DNA of 44,907 nucleotides from Candidatus Saccharimonadota bacterium (GTDB taxonomy: Bacteria; Patescibacteriota; Saccharimonadia; Saccharimonadales; UBA4665): assembly GCA_014378615.1 (NCBI GenBank), contig JACMNI010000026.1, positions 1-44,907 of the forward strand. The letters run 5' to 3'. A program made the translations under genes and the position numbers. The notes under the pieces are model-generated. The model was not told the DNA's origin. It saw nothing but the letters and a program-made list of their open reading frames with translations, and made no database searches. Positions 18,657 through 27,487 of this stretch are shown here, piece after piece (positions within the stretch are counted from its first letter, which is position 1; every line of letters begins with the position of its first letter).

Positions 18657-19301
18657 ATGGCTCTATTTCAAAACCGCCCGCAAGCTAGCGACACCCACAA
18701 TTACTACACCGTCGGCCTTAATAAAACCGTCTTACTGGTTGGCCTTGGTAACCCTGGCAAAGAATACGATTTAACTCGGCATAATGTTGGATTTGAAGTG
18801 TTAGATCGCTTTGTATCCAAGCAGTCCGAAATGCAAGACTGGATTAATAAAAAAGACATGAAATGCCACCTCAGTCAGGGGCAGTTCGGTGATACTCGCG
18901 TTTATGTTATCAAGCCCACCACATTTATGAATCTCAGTGGTGAAGCCGTCCAGGCAGTCATGAACTTTTATAAAATTGCCCCGGACTTTATTAGCGTTAT
19001 ACACGATGAGCTAGATATTGCGTTTGGACAGATTCGTTTACGCGTTGGCGGCGGCAGTGCGGGGCACAACGGCATCAAGTCTGTCACCCAGCATATTGGC
19101 GAACAATACGGCCGTGTGCGTATCGGTATCGGCCCAAAAACTCCCGAGCAAATGGATAGCGCCGACTTTGTCCTTCAGAAGTTATCAATAAAAGAACAAG
19201 ATCAGCTAGGCAACTTAGCCAAAGAAACTGCGGCGATACTCACAGAGTTTATCTACAGCGGCCAAGCCCTACCGACCGAAACTCGCACATTCTTAATCTA
19301 G
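18657..19301 (+). CDS. pth: Peptidyl-tRNA hydrolase with ~24-aa N-terminal extension
   Basis: LLVGLGNPGKEYDLTRHNVGFEVLD...VIKPTTFMNLSGEAVQ...VIHDELDIAFGQIRLRVGGGSAGHNGIKS. Confidence 0.95.
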   Translation: MALFQNRPQASDTHNYYTVGLNKTVLLVGLGNPGKEYDLTRHNVGFEVLDRFVSKQSEMQDWINKKDMKCHLSQGQFGDTRVYVIKPTTFMNLSGEAVQAVMNFYKIAPDFISVIHDELDIAFGQIRLRVGGGSAGHNGIKSVTQHIGEQYGRVRIGIGPKTPEQMDSADFVLQKLSIKEQDQLGNLAKETAAILTEFIYSGQALPTETRTFLI

Positions 19302-19302
19302 A

Positions 19303-19896
19303 TTAGGAACTTTTTCTAGCAATAATGAGCGCGGTAGAGCTTACCAATTCCTGTCCTTGGTGTGTCTGAACGGGTCTCGCCACCTCTCTATAGTCGATAA
19401 TTTGCCACCCCGTATTTAAGTAAGAGCTTGCTAATTCGCCTGGAACAAAACATTGTTCTCGATTTTTTGCAGCTAACACATCCTCAGTAACTAAATATCC
19501 ACTTACCGCATTCAAGCCACCAATTTTTGTGAGTCCTCTCATTATGCGAAGTACATTTCTAGAATCTCTTTTAGACATAAGGTGAAGTACTTGATTTGAT
19601 AAAACAGCGTCGAATTGAGACGAAAACATAGGTTGACGGGCGTCTCCTACTACATACGAAACTCGGCCATCACAAGGTTTCATTGCAGCACTTCTAGTTT
19701 CAGCAAAATCATTACTGACTGCCACTACATGATGGCCTTTTTCGCTTAAATAGCGTGAGTTTCTGCCAGAGCCACAACCGTAATCAAGTATTACTTGTCG
19801 AGTCAGGGCATGTGCAGCCATGTAACTTGCAAGTTCAGAAATAGTCTCGCCTGGAGCGGGCTGGATATGGCATTCGTTGTTTAAGTTTTCGCTCAT
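19303..19896 (-). CDS. Class I SAM-dependent methyltransferase
   Basis: VILDYGCGSGRNSRYLSEKGHHVVAVSND...VSYVVGDARQPMFSSQFDAVLSNQVLHLM. Confidence 0.82.
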   Translation of the reverse strand: MSENLNNECHIQPAPGETISELASYMAAHALTRQVILDYGCGSGRNSRYLSEKGHHVVAVSNDFAETRSAAMKPCDGRVSYVVGDARQPMFSSQFDAVLSNQVLHLMSKRDSRNVLRIMRGLTKIGGLNAVSGYLVTEDVLAAKNREQCFVPGELASSYLNTGWQIIDYREVARPVQTHQGQELVSSTALIIARKSS

Positions 19897-19924
19897 AATA
19901 ATTTAAGTTTCACATGTGTTACAT

Positions 19925-20298
19925 AAAAAGGCCAACAAGAGGGGGTGGGCACCGCTTGTTGGCCTTATTTTGTGGAGAACCGAAATTCTCCACACCACCC
20001 TTCAACCCACCCCAGCGAAGCATCGTCGTCTAAATAAATGACGCGTGCCGGGATAAATCCCACCATTTAGGCTCGCTTTGAATTGGGGGCCCGTAGCAAC
20101 ACGAATGCTGCCTTGGACAGTTAAAGGGGTTAGTATGCTTTAGAGCCTGTCTATTTACATAGACGTGCAAGAGTAAGTGGAGGGTAACAACTAACTGGCG
20201 CGACTCTAAAACAACCTAACAGTTGGTCTAAACCTTTACAGGTCTAGCTGTTAATTTTGGGGGTTAAAGGTGCTTGGTTCTACTAAAAGAACTCACGA
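19925..20298 (-). ncRNA. Candidate ~370-nt structured RNA gene of unknown class
   Basis: Minus promoter TTGACA-17-TAAAAT (20333-20305); no ORF; many hairpins including GUAA-capped AGACCU/AGGUUU and GUCUAU/AUAGAC and a UUCG-capped GCAGCA/UGUUGC; ends in a 12-bp hairpin plus U tract. Confidence 0.65.
19928..19966 (-). terminator. Rho-independent terminator of the candidate ncRNA
   Basis: AAGGCCAACAAG (19928-19939) / CTTGTTGGCCTT (19955-19966), then TTTATGT on the minus strand. Confidence 0.8.
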
Positions 20299-20304
20299 TT
20301 AGCT

Positions 20305-20333
20305 ATTTTAGCAAAGATATTACGTAATGTCAA
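20305..20333 (-). promoter_or_regulatory. Sigma70-type promoter of the candidate ncRNA
   Basis: -35 TTGACA (RC 20328-20333), 17-nt spacer, -10 TAAAAT (RC 20305-20310). Confidence 0.75.
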
Positions 20334-20439
20334 TACTCTGTAACATTTTTATACTTTGTGCAACTAGCTTATGGTTAGCAATTATTAACTATTCCTTAAT
20401 GTTCTCGGCATTGATGTCCAGTAGTGGCAAACTAATGAA

Positions 20440-21297
20440 ATGGAATACACCGAACTAATATCGGGAGACACTGATTATCCGGCATTGCTACAACAAATAC
20501 CCCAACCGCCTGCGCAGCTCTTCAAAGTAGGCGGGGCATTGCGACCCTTCATGCAGCGACCGCGCGTGGCCATAGTCGGGAGCCGGCGGGTGACGGCATA
20601 CGGACGACATGTCACGTCTCAGCTGGCGCGAGAGCTCGCTAGCCGCGGTGTTGTCATCATCAGCGGCCTCGCGCTCGGTGTCGACGCAATCGCCCATCAA
20701 GGGGCCTTAGAGGCGGGTGGGGACACCATTGCTGTATTGCCCACTAGTCTCGACAAGCTGTATCCCGCTAATAACGAGCGCCTAGGTCGCCTAATAGTGG
20801 CCGAGGGCGGGGTATTGCTGAGTGAATACCCGAAAGGAGCACCCTTCATGTTTAAATACAATTTTGTGGCGCGTAACCGCCTCATATCAGGCTTGGCAGA
20901 CGCCGTGCTGATAACCGAAGCCGCCGAAGACAGCGGCAGCCTCCACACGGCCGATTTTGCTCTCCAGCAGGGGCGGGAAGTATTGGTAGTGCCGGGTAAT
21001 ATAACTAGCCCGACATCGGCTGGTACTAACAATTTACTCAAAGTAGGGGCGACGCCGGTTACAACTGTAAATGATATATTGCACGTGCTCAAACTTGAAC
21101 CGTCGGCCGCCAAAGTTAAATGCAAAGGTGGCACGCCAGCAGAGCAGATGGTCTTAGATTTAATTGCGGACGATATCCATGATGGCGATCAGCTGCTGGC
21201 CGTCAGCCAACTGCCGGCAGCTGAATTCAATCAAGCCTTAACTATGCTAGAGATCACCGGTAAGGTGCCCGCCGCAGGCGCCAATACGTGGTATTAG
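20440..21297 (+). CDS. dprA: DNA-processing protein DprA
   Basis: VAIVGSRRVTAYGRHVTSQLARELASRGVVIISGLALGVDAIAHQGALEAGGDTIAVLPTSLDKLYPANN...LLSEYP. Confidence 0.93.
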   Translation: MEYTELISGDTDYPALLQQIPQPPAQLFKVGGALRPFMQRPRVAIVGSRRVTAYGRHVTSQLARELASRGVVIISGLALGVDAIAHQGALEAGGDTIAVLPTSLDKLYPANNERLGRLIVAEGGVLLSEYPKGAPFMFKYNFVARNRLISGLADAVLITEAAEDSGSLHTADFALQQGREVLVVPGNITSPTSAGTNNLLKVGATPVTTVNDILHVLKLEPSAAKVKCKGGTPAEQMVLDLIADDIHDGDQLLAVSQLPAAEFNQALTMLEITGKVPAAGANTWY

Positions 21298-21317
21298 CAG
21301 CGTGCTACACTGGTCGC

Positions 21318-21494
21318 ATGAAGCTTATGATTAGCCTGGGAATATTTATAATTGGCTCACTCGGAGGCTACCTCGGCTCGCTCCTCGATGGTGGCAGCAC
21401 GCTGCTCGGCACCTGGAGCCTTGTGCTCGGTACGCTCGGATCGTTTGCCGGCATTTGGGTTGGTTATAAAATCGCCCAAAATTACGACTTGTAG
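21318..21494 (+). CDS. Small Gly-rich membrane protein, 58 aa
   Basis: MKLMISLGIFIIGSLGGYLGSLLDGGSTLLGTWSLVLGTLGSFAGIWVGYKIAQNYDL; TACACT box 6 nt before ATG. Confidence 0.6.
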   Translation: MKLMISLGIFIIGSLGGYLGSLLDGGSTLLGTWSLVLGTLGSFAGIWVGYKIAQNYDL

Positions 21495-21577
21495 TCTCAC
21501 GCATTTAATTAAAATTATCTGTGGTCGTCTTATATATAGTTTGCAATCTGCCCGGCTTTGGCCATACTATGTAGGAC

Positions 21578-23884
21578 GTGACAAACAGCATAGTAAAGAA
21601 TCTAGTTATAGTTGAGAGCCCAGCCAAGGCCAAGACAATCGAGAAATTCCTGGGTAAGGATTATGTCGTTAAGAGTAGCTTTGGCCATATCCGCGACCTC
21701 CCTAAAAAGGGCCTCAATATAGACCTTGAGAATAACTTTACCCCGCACTACGAAGTTAGCTTAGATAAGAAGAAGACTGTAGCCGAGCTCCGCAAGGCCG
21801 CCGTTGGCGCTGAAGTCTGGCTAGCCAGCGATGAAGACCGTGAAGGGGAGGCAATTGCCTGGCACCTGGCCCACGCCCTCAAACTAGACCCAGCTAAGAC
21901 GAAGCGCATTGTCTTCCATGAAATTACCAAGACTGCTATTGATGCCGCTATTAAGAATCCTCGTACCGTAAACTTACAGCTGGTCGATGCCCAGCAAGCC
22001 CGACGCATCCTCGACCGTTTAGTCGGTTACGAACTTAGTCCTGTCCTCTGGAAAAAAGTCCGGACTGGCCTCAGCGCTGGCCGCGTTCAATCAGTTGCCG
22101 TCCGAATTATTGTTGAGCGAGAGCGTGAAATAAAAGCCTTCGAAGCTGTTAGTAGTTTTAAAGTTACCGCCAGCTTTATCGTCGACGGTGCCACGCTGCC
22201 CGCCGAATTATCAGTTAAGTTCAAGACCGAAGCCGAAGCAACCGCCTGGCTCGAAAGCCTAACCGGCGCAACCTACACCATTGGCTCTATTGCCCAGAAG
22301 CCCGGCACACGCAGCCCCGGCGCTCCCTTTACTACCAGTACGTTACAGCAGGAAGCCAGTCGGCGACTTGGCTACAGCGTTCGACAAACCATGACCCTCG
22401 CCCAACGCCTCTATGAGTCCGGTCACATTACCTACATGCGTACCGACAGTACGACGCTTTCTGGCCTCGCCATCGGCGCCGCCAAAGATTTTATTACCAG
22501 CGAGTACGGCGATCAGTACCATAAGTTACGTCAGTTCAAGACCAAAAACGCCAGCGCCCAGGAAGCCCACGAAGCCATCCGCCCAACCAACTTCAGCGCC
22601 CTGACGCTGGGCGGCGACGATCAGCAGATCAAGCTCTATAAATTAATCTGGCAGCGTGCCATCGCCTCACAAATGGCCGAAGCCAAACTCGAACGAACCG
22701 AGGTAACCATTGACGTTAGCGGCCATAAAGAGGTCTTTATGGCCAAAGGGGAGGTCCTCAAGTTTGATGGCTTTATGAAAGTGTATGGTGGCGGCAAAGA
22801 CGATACGCTACTACCGCCTATTGCAGAAGGGCAGCCGCTAGCCTTAGATGATATTACCGCCACTGAAACCTTTAGCCGCAGCAGCGCCCGCTACAGCGAA
22901 GCGGCGCTGGTCAAAAAACTCGAAGAACTCGGCATCGGCCGACCAAGTACCTACGCGCCGACCATTTCTACCATCCAGACGCGCGGTTACGTCGAGAAGC
23001 TAGACCTCGAAGGCACAGAGCGCGAAGTAATTGAACTCAAGCTGGCCGGTGCCAAGGTTGAGCGCACGGTTACCAAAGTTATAACTGGAGCCGACCGCGG
23101 CAAACTGGTGCCGACTGGCATTGCCGATGTGACGACCGATTTCCTCGTAAAATACTTCCCGCATATTGTCGACTTTGATTTTACCGCCAAGGTAGAGGCC
23201 GAGTTCGACCAAGTGGCCGATGGCAATCTGGCGTGGCCAGATATGATTAAAAGCTTCTATGAAAAGTTCCACCCCTTGGTGGAGTCTTCGGCCGACATTA
23301 CTCGCCAAGAAGTCTCACAGGCTCGACTGATTGGGCCAGACCCCAAGAGCGGGGAACCCATTTATGCTCGTTTTGGCCGCTATGGCCCCATGCTGCAGAT
23401 GGGTGACGTCGACGACGAAGACAAAGAAAAGAAGCCAACCTTTGCGCCGATGCCCAAAGATAGCACTATCGACACTGTTACTTTGGAGCAAGCGCTGGTC
23501 ATGTTCCAACTACCTCGTACAGTGGGCACGACCGAGGACGGGGAAGCTATCAAAGCCAACATCGGCCGCTTTGGACCGTATGTGCAGGTTGGCAAAACCT
23601 TTGTATCCATTAAGCCACTAGATCCACATACTATTACCCTAGAAGAAGCCCTCGATCTGTATGCCGCCAAGCTCCAGAAGGACGCTGATAAGAACATCAC
23701 CGAATTCAAGAGCGGCCTCATGATTTTGAACGGCCCTTATGGCCCCTACATAACCGACGGCAAGAAAAATGCGCGCATAGCCAAAGATGTCGATCCAAAG
23801 TCGATAACCGAAGCCGAAGCTAAGAAATTATTAGCCGCTGCACCCGCCAAAAAGCGCTCCTTCAAACGCAAAAAAGCCAAGTAA
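21578..23884 (+). CDS. topA: DNA topoisomerase I (GTG start)
   Basis: NLVIVESPAKAKTIEKFLG...LASDEDREGEAIAWHL...ITYMRTDST...GIGRPSTYAPTISTI. Confidence 0.96.
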   Translation: MTNSIVKNLVIVESPAKAKTIEKFLGKDYVVKSSFGHIRDLPKKGLNIDLENNFTPHYEVSLDKKKTVAELRKAAVGAEVWLASDEDREGEAIAWHLAHALKLDPAKTKRIVFHEITKTAIDAAIKNPRTVNLQLVDAQQARRILDRLVGYELSPVLWKKVRTGLSAGRVQSVAVRIIVEREREIKAFEAVSSFKVTASFIVDGATLPAELSVKFKTEAEATAWLESLTGATYTIGSIAQKPGTRSPGAPFTTSTLQQEASRRLGYSVRQTMTLAQRLYESGHITYMRTDSTTLSGLAIGAAKDFITSEYGDQYHKLRQFKTKNASAQEAHEAIRPTNFSALTLGGDDQQIKLYKLIWQRAIASQMAEAKLERTEVTIDVSGHKEVFMAKGEVLKFDGFMKVYGGGKDDTLLPPIAEGQPLALDDITATETFSRSSARYSEAALVKKLEELGIGRPSTYAPTISTIQTRGYVEKLDLEGTEREVIELKLAGAKVERTVTKVITGADRGKLVPTGIADVTTDFLVKYFPHIVDFDFTAKVEAEFDQVADGNLAWPDMIKSFYEKFHPLVESSADITRQEVSQARLIGPDPKSGEPIYARFGRYGPMLQMGDVDDEDKEKKPTFAPMPKDSTIDTVTLEQALVMFQLPRTVGTTEDGEAIKANIGRFGPYVQVGKTFVSIKPLDPHTITLEEALDLYAAKLQKDADKNITEFKSGLMILNGPYGPYITDGKKNARIAKDVDPKSITEAEAKKLLAAAPAKKRSFKRKKAK

Positions 23885-24079
23885 ACACTAGCTCTATCAG
23901 CGGTAAGGTTCGACAGCCTTTTGCCAAATCACAAAACTGCTTGTTCGATAACATTTTTACAACATCAAATGGGCATAGTCGTCACGAATGTGCTAGAATA
24001 TTTTTAGTACATAAGCTCCTGGGGGTACGGGAAAAGTGGGACGCCGATGCAGGTGCCAAGTACCGCAATCAGGTAATGT

Positions 24080-24108
24080 TTGACTTTTAAAAATTAAAGT
24101 TTTATAAT
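24080..24108 (+). promoter_or_regulatory. Sigma70-type promoter
   Basis: TTGACT (24080-24085), 17-nt spacer, TATAAT (24103-24108), upstream of the 24144 gene. Confidence 0.75.
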
Positions 24109-24143
24109 ACTAGTAATATACTTACTAAAGGACAAATCACCAT

Positions 24144-25187
24144 ATGCCCGACCAGACCCCAGCACCTAATACACCTACTACTGAACAGTTGGTGACCGAT
24201 GTTTTAGCAACTATCGACCGTGAACGTGAACGCGAAATCGTGGCTCGCCGCTTTGGTCTGTTTGATCGTAAAGAAACGCTTGAGCAAATTGGTGAAATGC
24301 TCGGGATTACCCGTGAGCGCGTTCGTCAGCTTGAAAAATCTGTAATAACCAAATTACGCGCCGCCGGAGAGCAGGGGACACTACCTCATATCAGCGACTT
24401 CCAGACATCAGTAACTGAGAAGCTACAATCCATGGGCGAAATCGCTCGTGTAACTGTCTTAACCGCCAGCCTCGTAGAAGATGCCAATAAGGTAGAGCAG
24501 GCGAGAACCGCCTTTTTAGCCAGCTTGTGCCCAGAACTAGTTGTCATTAGCGAAGACGATCACTTCTACAACAGTGTGGCCATCAAAAAGACCCGCGACG
24601 AAAAGACATTAAAAGCTGCCGTCGCCAAAATTATCGATGCCATCAAAAAGCTCGGCGAACCAAAGCCAATTGAAGAAGTAGCTACCGCCGTCGCTATCGA
24701 CGATCCTAAGCAGGCCGAAGCCCTCGCTAGCACCAGTAAAGCTCTAGCTACTCTCAATGGCCGTTGGGGCCTCGTAAAGTGGCCTATGGTCAACCCTAAG
24801 AACATCCGCGACAAGATTTACGTCATTCTAAAAGAGCACGGCACCCACCTCCACTTTAACGAAATCGCCGAAGCTATCAAAGACAGCGAATTTAAGCGCA
24901 AAGACGTGACCACCCAAGCTATTCACAACGAACTCATCAAAGACAAGCGCTTCGTCCTTATTGGTCGCGGCATCTACGCTCTAAAAGAGTGGGGCTACGA
25001 GAAGGGTACCGTTGCCGATATCATCACCGAAGTCCTCAAAAAGGCCGGCGAACCCCTCCACCGCGACGAAATTGTCAAGCGCGTCCTCGAGAGCCGCTAC
25101 GTTAAAGAGACGACCATCCTCCTGAACCTACAGGGCAAATCCCAGTTCAAGCGCGTCGCCAAAGCCACTTACGACTTAGCTGGTTAA
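24144..25187 (+). CDS. Sigma-70 region 4-like HTH fused to HARE-HTH (RpoE-delta type) domains
   Basis: N-terminal EREREIVARRFGLFDRKETLEQIGEMLGITRERVRQLEKSVITKLR; C-terminal IRDKIYVILKEHGTHLHFNEIAEAIKD...FVLIGRGIYALKEWGY and a second copy. Confidence 0.88.
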   Translation: MPDQTPAPNTPTTEQLVTDVLATIDREREREIVARRFGLFDRKETLEQIGEMLGITRERVRQLEKSVITKLRAAGEQGTLPHISDFQTSVTEKLQSMGEIARVTVLTASLVEDANKVEQARTAFLASLCPELVVISEDDHFYNSVAIKKTRDEKTLKAAVAKIIDAIKKLGEPKPIEEVATAVAIDDPKQAEALASTSKALATLNGRWGLVKWPMVNPKNIRDKIYVILKEHGTHLHFNEIAEAIKDSEFKRKDVTTQAIHNELIKDKRFVLIGRGIYALKEWGYEKGTVADIITEVLKKAGEPLHRDEIVKRVLESRYVKETTILLNLQGKSQFKRVAKATYDLAG

Positions 25188-25205
25188 ATCCCCCAAGGAT
25201 ATCTT

Positions 25206-25781
25206 ATGATCCGTGAATCGTTTCGTGACTTCCTAGCTTTTACCGAAGTACAGCCCGAAGCCGTAGCTGACTATTTGGGAAATATGCTGCTGGGAAAAAC
25301 GGCTGTCTTACAATTGCGACCAATCAGCCTTGGGGTTTTCAGGGGCCGTTCTAGCGCGCCAAGCAAGTTAACTGGCCGTACAACGACAATTTATAGTGGA
25401 AGTAGTCCGTCATTTACTTCATCGTGGCTCAACCGACATCAGGCCGATCCTGCAAACTTTTCTTTAACGTTGGCTTCGAATGTGCATCTTGATAGACCCG
25501 ACGCACCAGTTTTATACACGGGCGGCGGTGGCGATCTTCAGATTAAGTTAGATCAGCTTCAACAGATAGATGTTGGTCATGGAGTGATTACTTCAAAAAG
25601 TCATAAATCTGTGTTTTCGAACGCTAGATACAATATTTTCGAACAAGCGTTAGCTGATGGCATAGATACGGCTCAATCCGTAAGGTTGAGCCAGCCTGCG
25701 ACCTGTCGCGGGTTTGCTGAGCCATTCGCAGCCAGGCTACTTTTATACCGAGAGCTCCTTAGTTGTCCGCTAGACGCTTAA
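25206..25781 (+). CDS. Hypothetical protein
   Basis: 191-aa ORF, no recognised motif. Confidence 0.55.
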   Translation: MIRESFRDFLAFTEVQPEAVADYLGNMLLGKTAVLQLRPISLGVFRGRSSAPSKLTGRTTTIYSGSSPSFTSSWLNRHQADPANFSLTLASNVHLDRPDAPVLYTGGGGDLQIKLDQLQQIDVGHGVITSKSHKSVFSNARYNIFEQALADGIDTAQSVRLSQPATCRGFAEPFAARLLLYRELLSCPLDA

Positions 25782-26460
25782 TCACGACCATCGGTCCCAA
25801 TAATAAAAATAATAACTGTTTGTGCATCGCTAAACGTTTTACGAACATGACCGATGCGAGACCGGAGGGTGATTATGTTAGGTATTGCCAAATAAGAGCA
25901 ATATACGATTGTGAAAGGTTAGTAGGGGCCAATTAATAAATAAAGATGATTATGATTGGCGAACGGGAAAGATTTTTGACTGAATATGACGCAGCAGTGC
26001 ACTCGCCCCACATAATAACTAGATGTCGTACAATGTATATTTTGCGTCGCTCATATAGGTAAAACAGTTGATAATGTATACCCCTCAGCCGGGGGACTTA
26101 TATGCGGTATATGGTAATTACGTATGTTAACTACACACCCCAATGCTTTCTATCTGTTATATGTTACCGCCTTATGCCTATACACCTGCTAAAGTCCGCA
26201 TATAGCCCTAGCGTCGGCCTGTGATTTACAACACTAGACGGTTATCCACAGTTTTGGCGTGAAAACTTTCTTTTTGGCCCTAAATTTTATTTATTTGACT
26301 TCCCTGACTTTTCATAGTGTTTATATAGTTTTTTGATATACTGCCCTATTTGTATGTTTATATACTTTTTTCAGAATTGCTCCACAAACTAAAACATGAA
26401 CAAAACACGAACTAGCAGGGTGCAGAACGGGGCAACCCCCAACCAGAACCAAACTTACGC

Positions 26461-26527
26461 GCTACCATTTGCATTCGTAAACAGTAGGACTTTGTTAGTC
26501 CAGATGGATATGGATGCAAATGGTAGC
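26461..26527. repeat. 14-bp perfect inverted repeat with nested hairpin
   Basis: GCTACCATTTGCAT (26461-26474) / ATGCAAATGGTAGC (26514-26527); inner GGACT-ttgtt-AGTCC. Confidence 0.85.
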
Positions 26528-26549
26528 CCTAACCGTACCAACCCCTCCC

Positions 26550-27479
26550 CTATTTGTAGTAGGCCCGACCGTCAACCCGTACATCAATATACTGCCCTGG
26601 CGTAACATGCTGCGCTAAAAGGCGATCATAGACCGCTAACAGCGTACCGGCTTGTTGGCGACTACTGTTACTGGCTAAGTTTAATTTCACAAAATACGGT
26701 TGTCCGGCTAGGCGAATATCGAGCTCACTGGCGCCCGCTGGCAGGGTCATACTGCTAACAGATACTCCGTGGGCCTTAAGCTGGCTTAAAACGGTCAAAA
26801 TAAAGCCGACATTATCAGTGGTCAATCCTTGTTTACGGATTTTAACCGTAACACCGCTTTCGTCCGTAACCAGGGGTAGTTGAAGACTGCTCAGACCAGC
26901 TAATTGTGATCCGGTTAATAATGCCGTGCCACCGGCGTCAAGCGCAAAACTACCGTTATTAGTGGCCAGTATCAGAACTGGCTCGGCATTGGCTATGGTA
27001 ATCGTCGTGCGGTGCGTTAAAAGCGGCAAACTAACCTGAACGGTAGCGAGTTCGGGATATTGCTTAGCTAATTTGTCGGCAAGCGCTGAGGTGCTGACCG
27101 TAATTTTATTCTTGTTGAATATAGAACTGTCCATAATATGGCCGGCGGCGGCCTCATAGACGGCCGTATCTTGCAGTACGGTTTTAGAAGTCGCACTAGG
27201 TAGAATGACAATTCTCGGTCGAGACGACAAAGTACTGACATAGATCAAGCAAATGATAGCTGATATTAGGAGTACCCCAAGCCCGAAACGTTGACGCCAA
27301 TACCGACTTGTGGCGCGAGCCTGTTCAGCGGTTTCGGAGCGCGCAATTTGTCGACCGGTGTTAAGCAGGGCGTCAGAGCGGCGGGCGTAATACGAAAAGG
27401 CAGCCGGCTTTTCATCGGTGCGGCTGGTTGGCCGATGACGGCCAGTTGGTGGTTTGGTGTTTTTTTTAATTTTAAACAT
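26550..27479 (-). CDS. ftsQ: FtsQ/DivIB-like cell division protein
   Basis: Basic N-terminus, single TM, POTRA-like region (YPELATVQVSLPLLTHRTTITIANAEPVLIL); last gene of the dcw cluster. Confidence 0.72.
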   Translation of the reverse strand: MFKIKKNTKPPTGRHRPTSRTDEKPAAFSYYARRSDALLNTGRQIARSETAEQARATSRYWRQRFGLGVLLISAIICLIYVSTLSSRPRIVILPSATSKTVLQDTAVYEAAAGHIMDSSIFNKNKITVSTSALADKLAKQYPELATVQVSLPLLTHRTTITIANAEPVLILATNNGSFALDAGGTALLTGSQLAGLSSLQLPLVTDESGVTVKIRKQGLTTDNVGFILTVLSQLKAHGVSVSSMTLPAGASELDIRLAGQPYFVKLNLASNSSRQQAGTLLAVYDRLLAQHVTPGQYIDVRVDGRAYYK

Positions 27480-27487
27480 TGTAACAG

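Noticed and set aside
19935-19960. GGGGTGGGCACCGC on + resembling the T-box GGGTGGNACCGCG motif
   Set aside because: Has an extra base, lacks a Stem I region upstream (that is coding sequence), and is part of the minus-strand terminator hairpin.
21352-21615. 87-aa ORF overlapping the small membrane protein and the topA start
   Set aside because: Out of frame with two better-supported genes and no recognisable product.
24030-24050. GTGGGACGC string similar to the c-di-GMP-I (GEMM) riboswitch
   Set aside because: The following conserved AAAGCC...GGCCTAA and the second helix are absent; only a short match.
26020-26135. dif-like sequences in the convergent gap
   Set aside because: Only one half-site at a time matches; no complete 28-bp XerC/XerD site could be read, so no dif feature was called.
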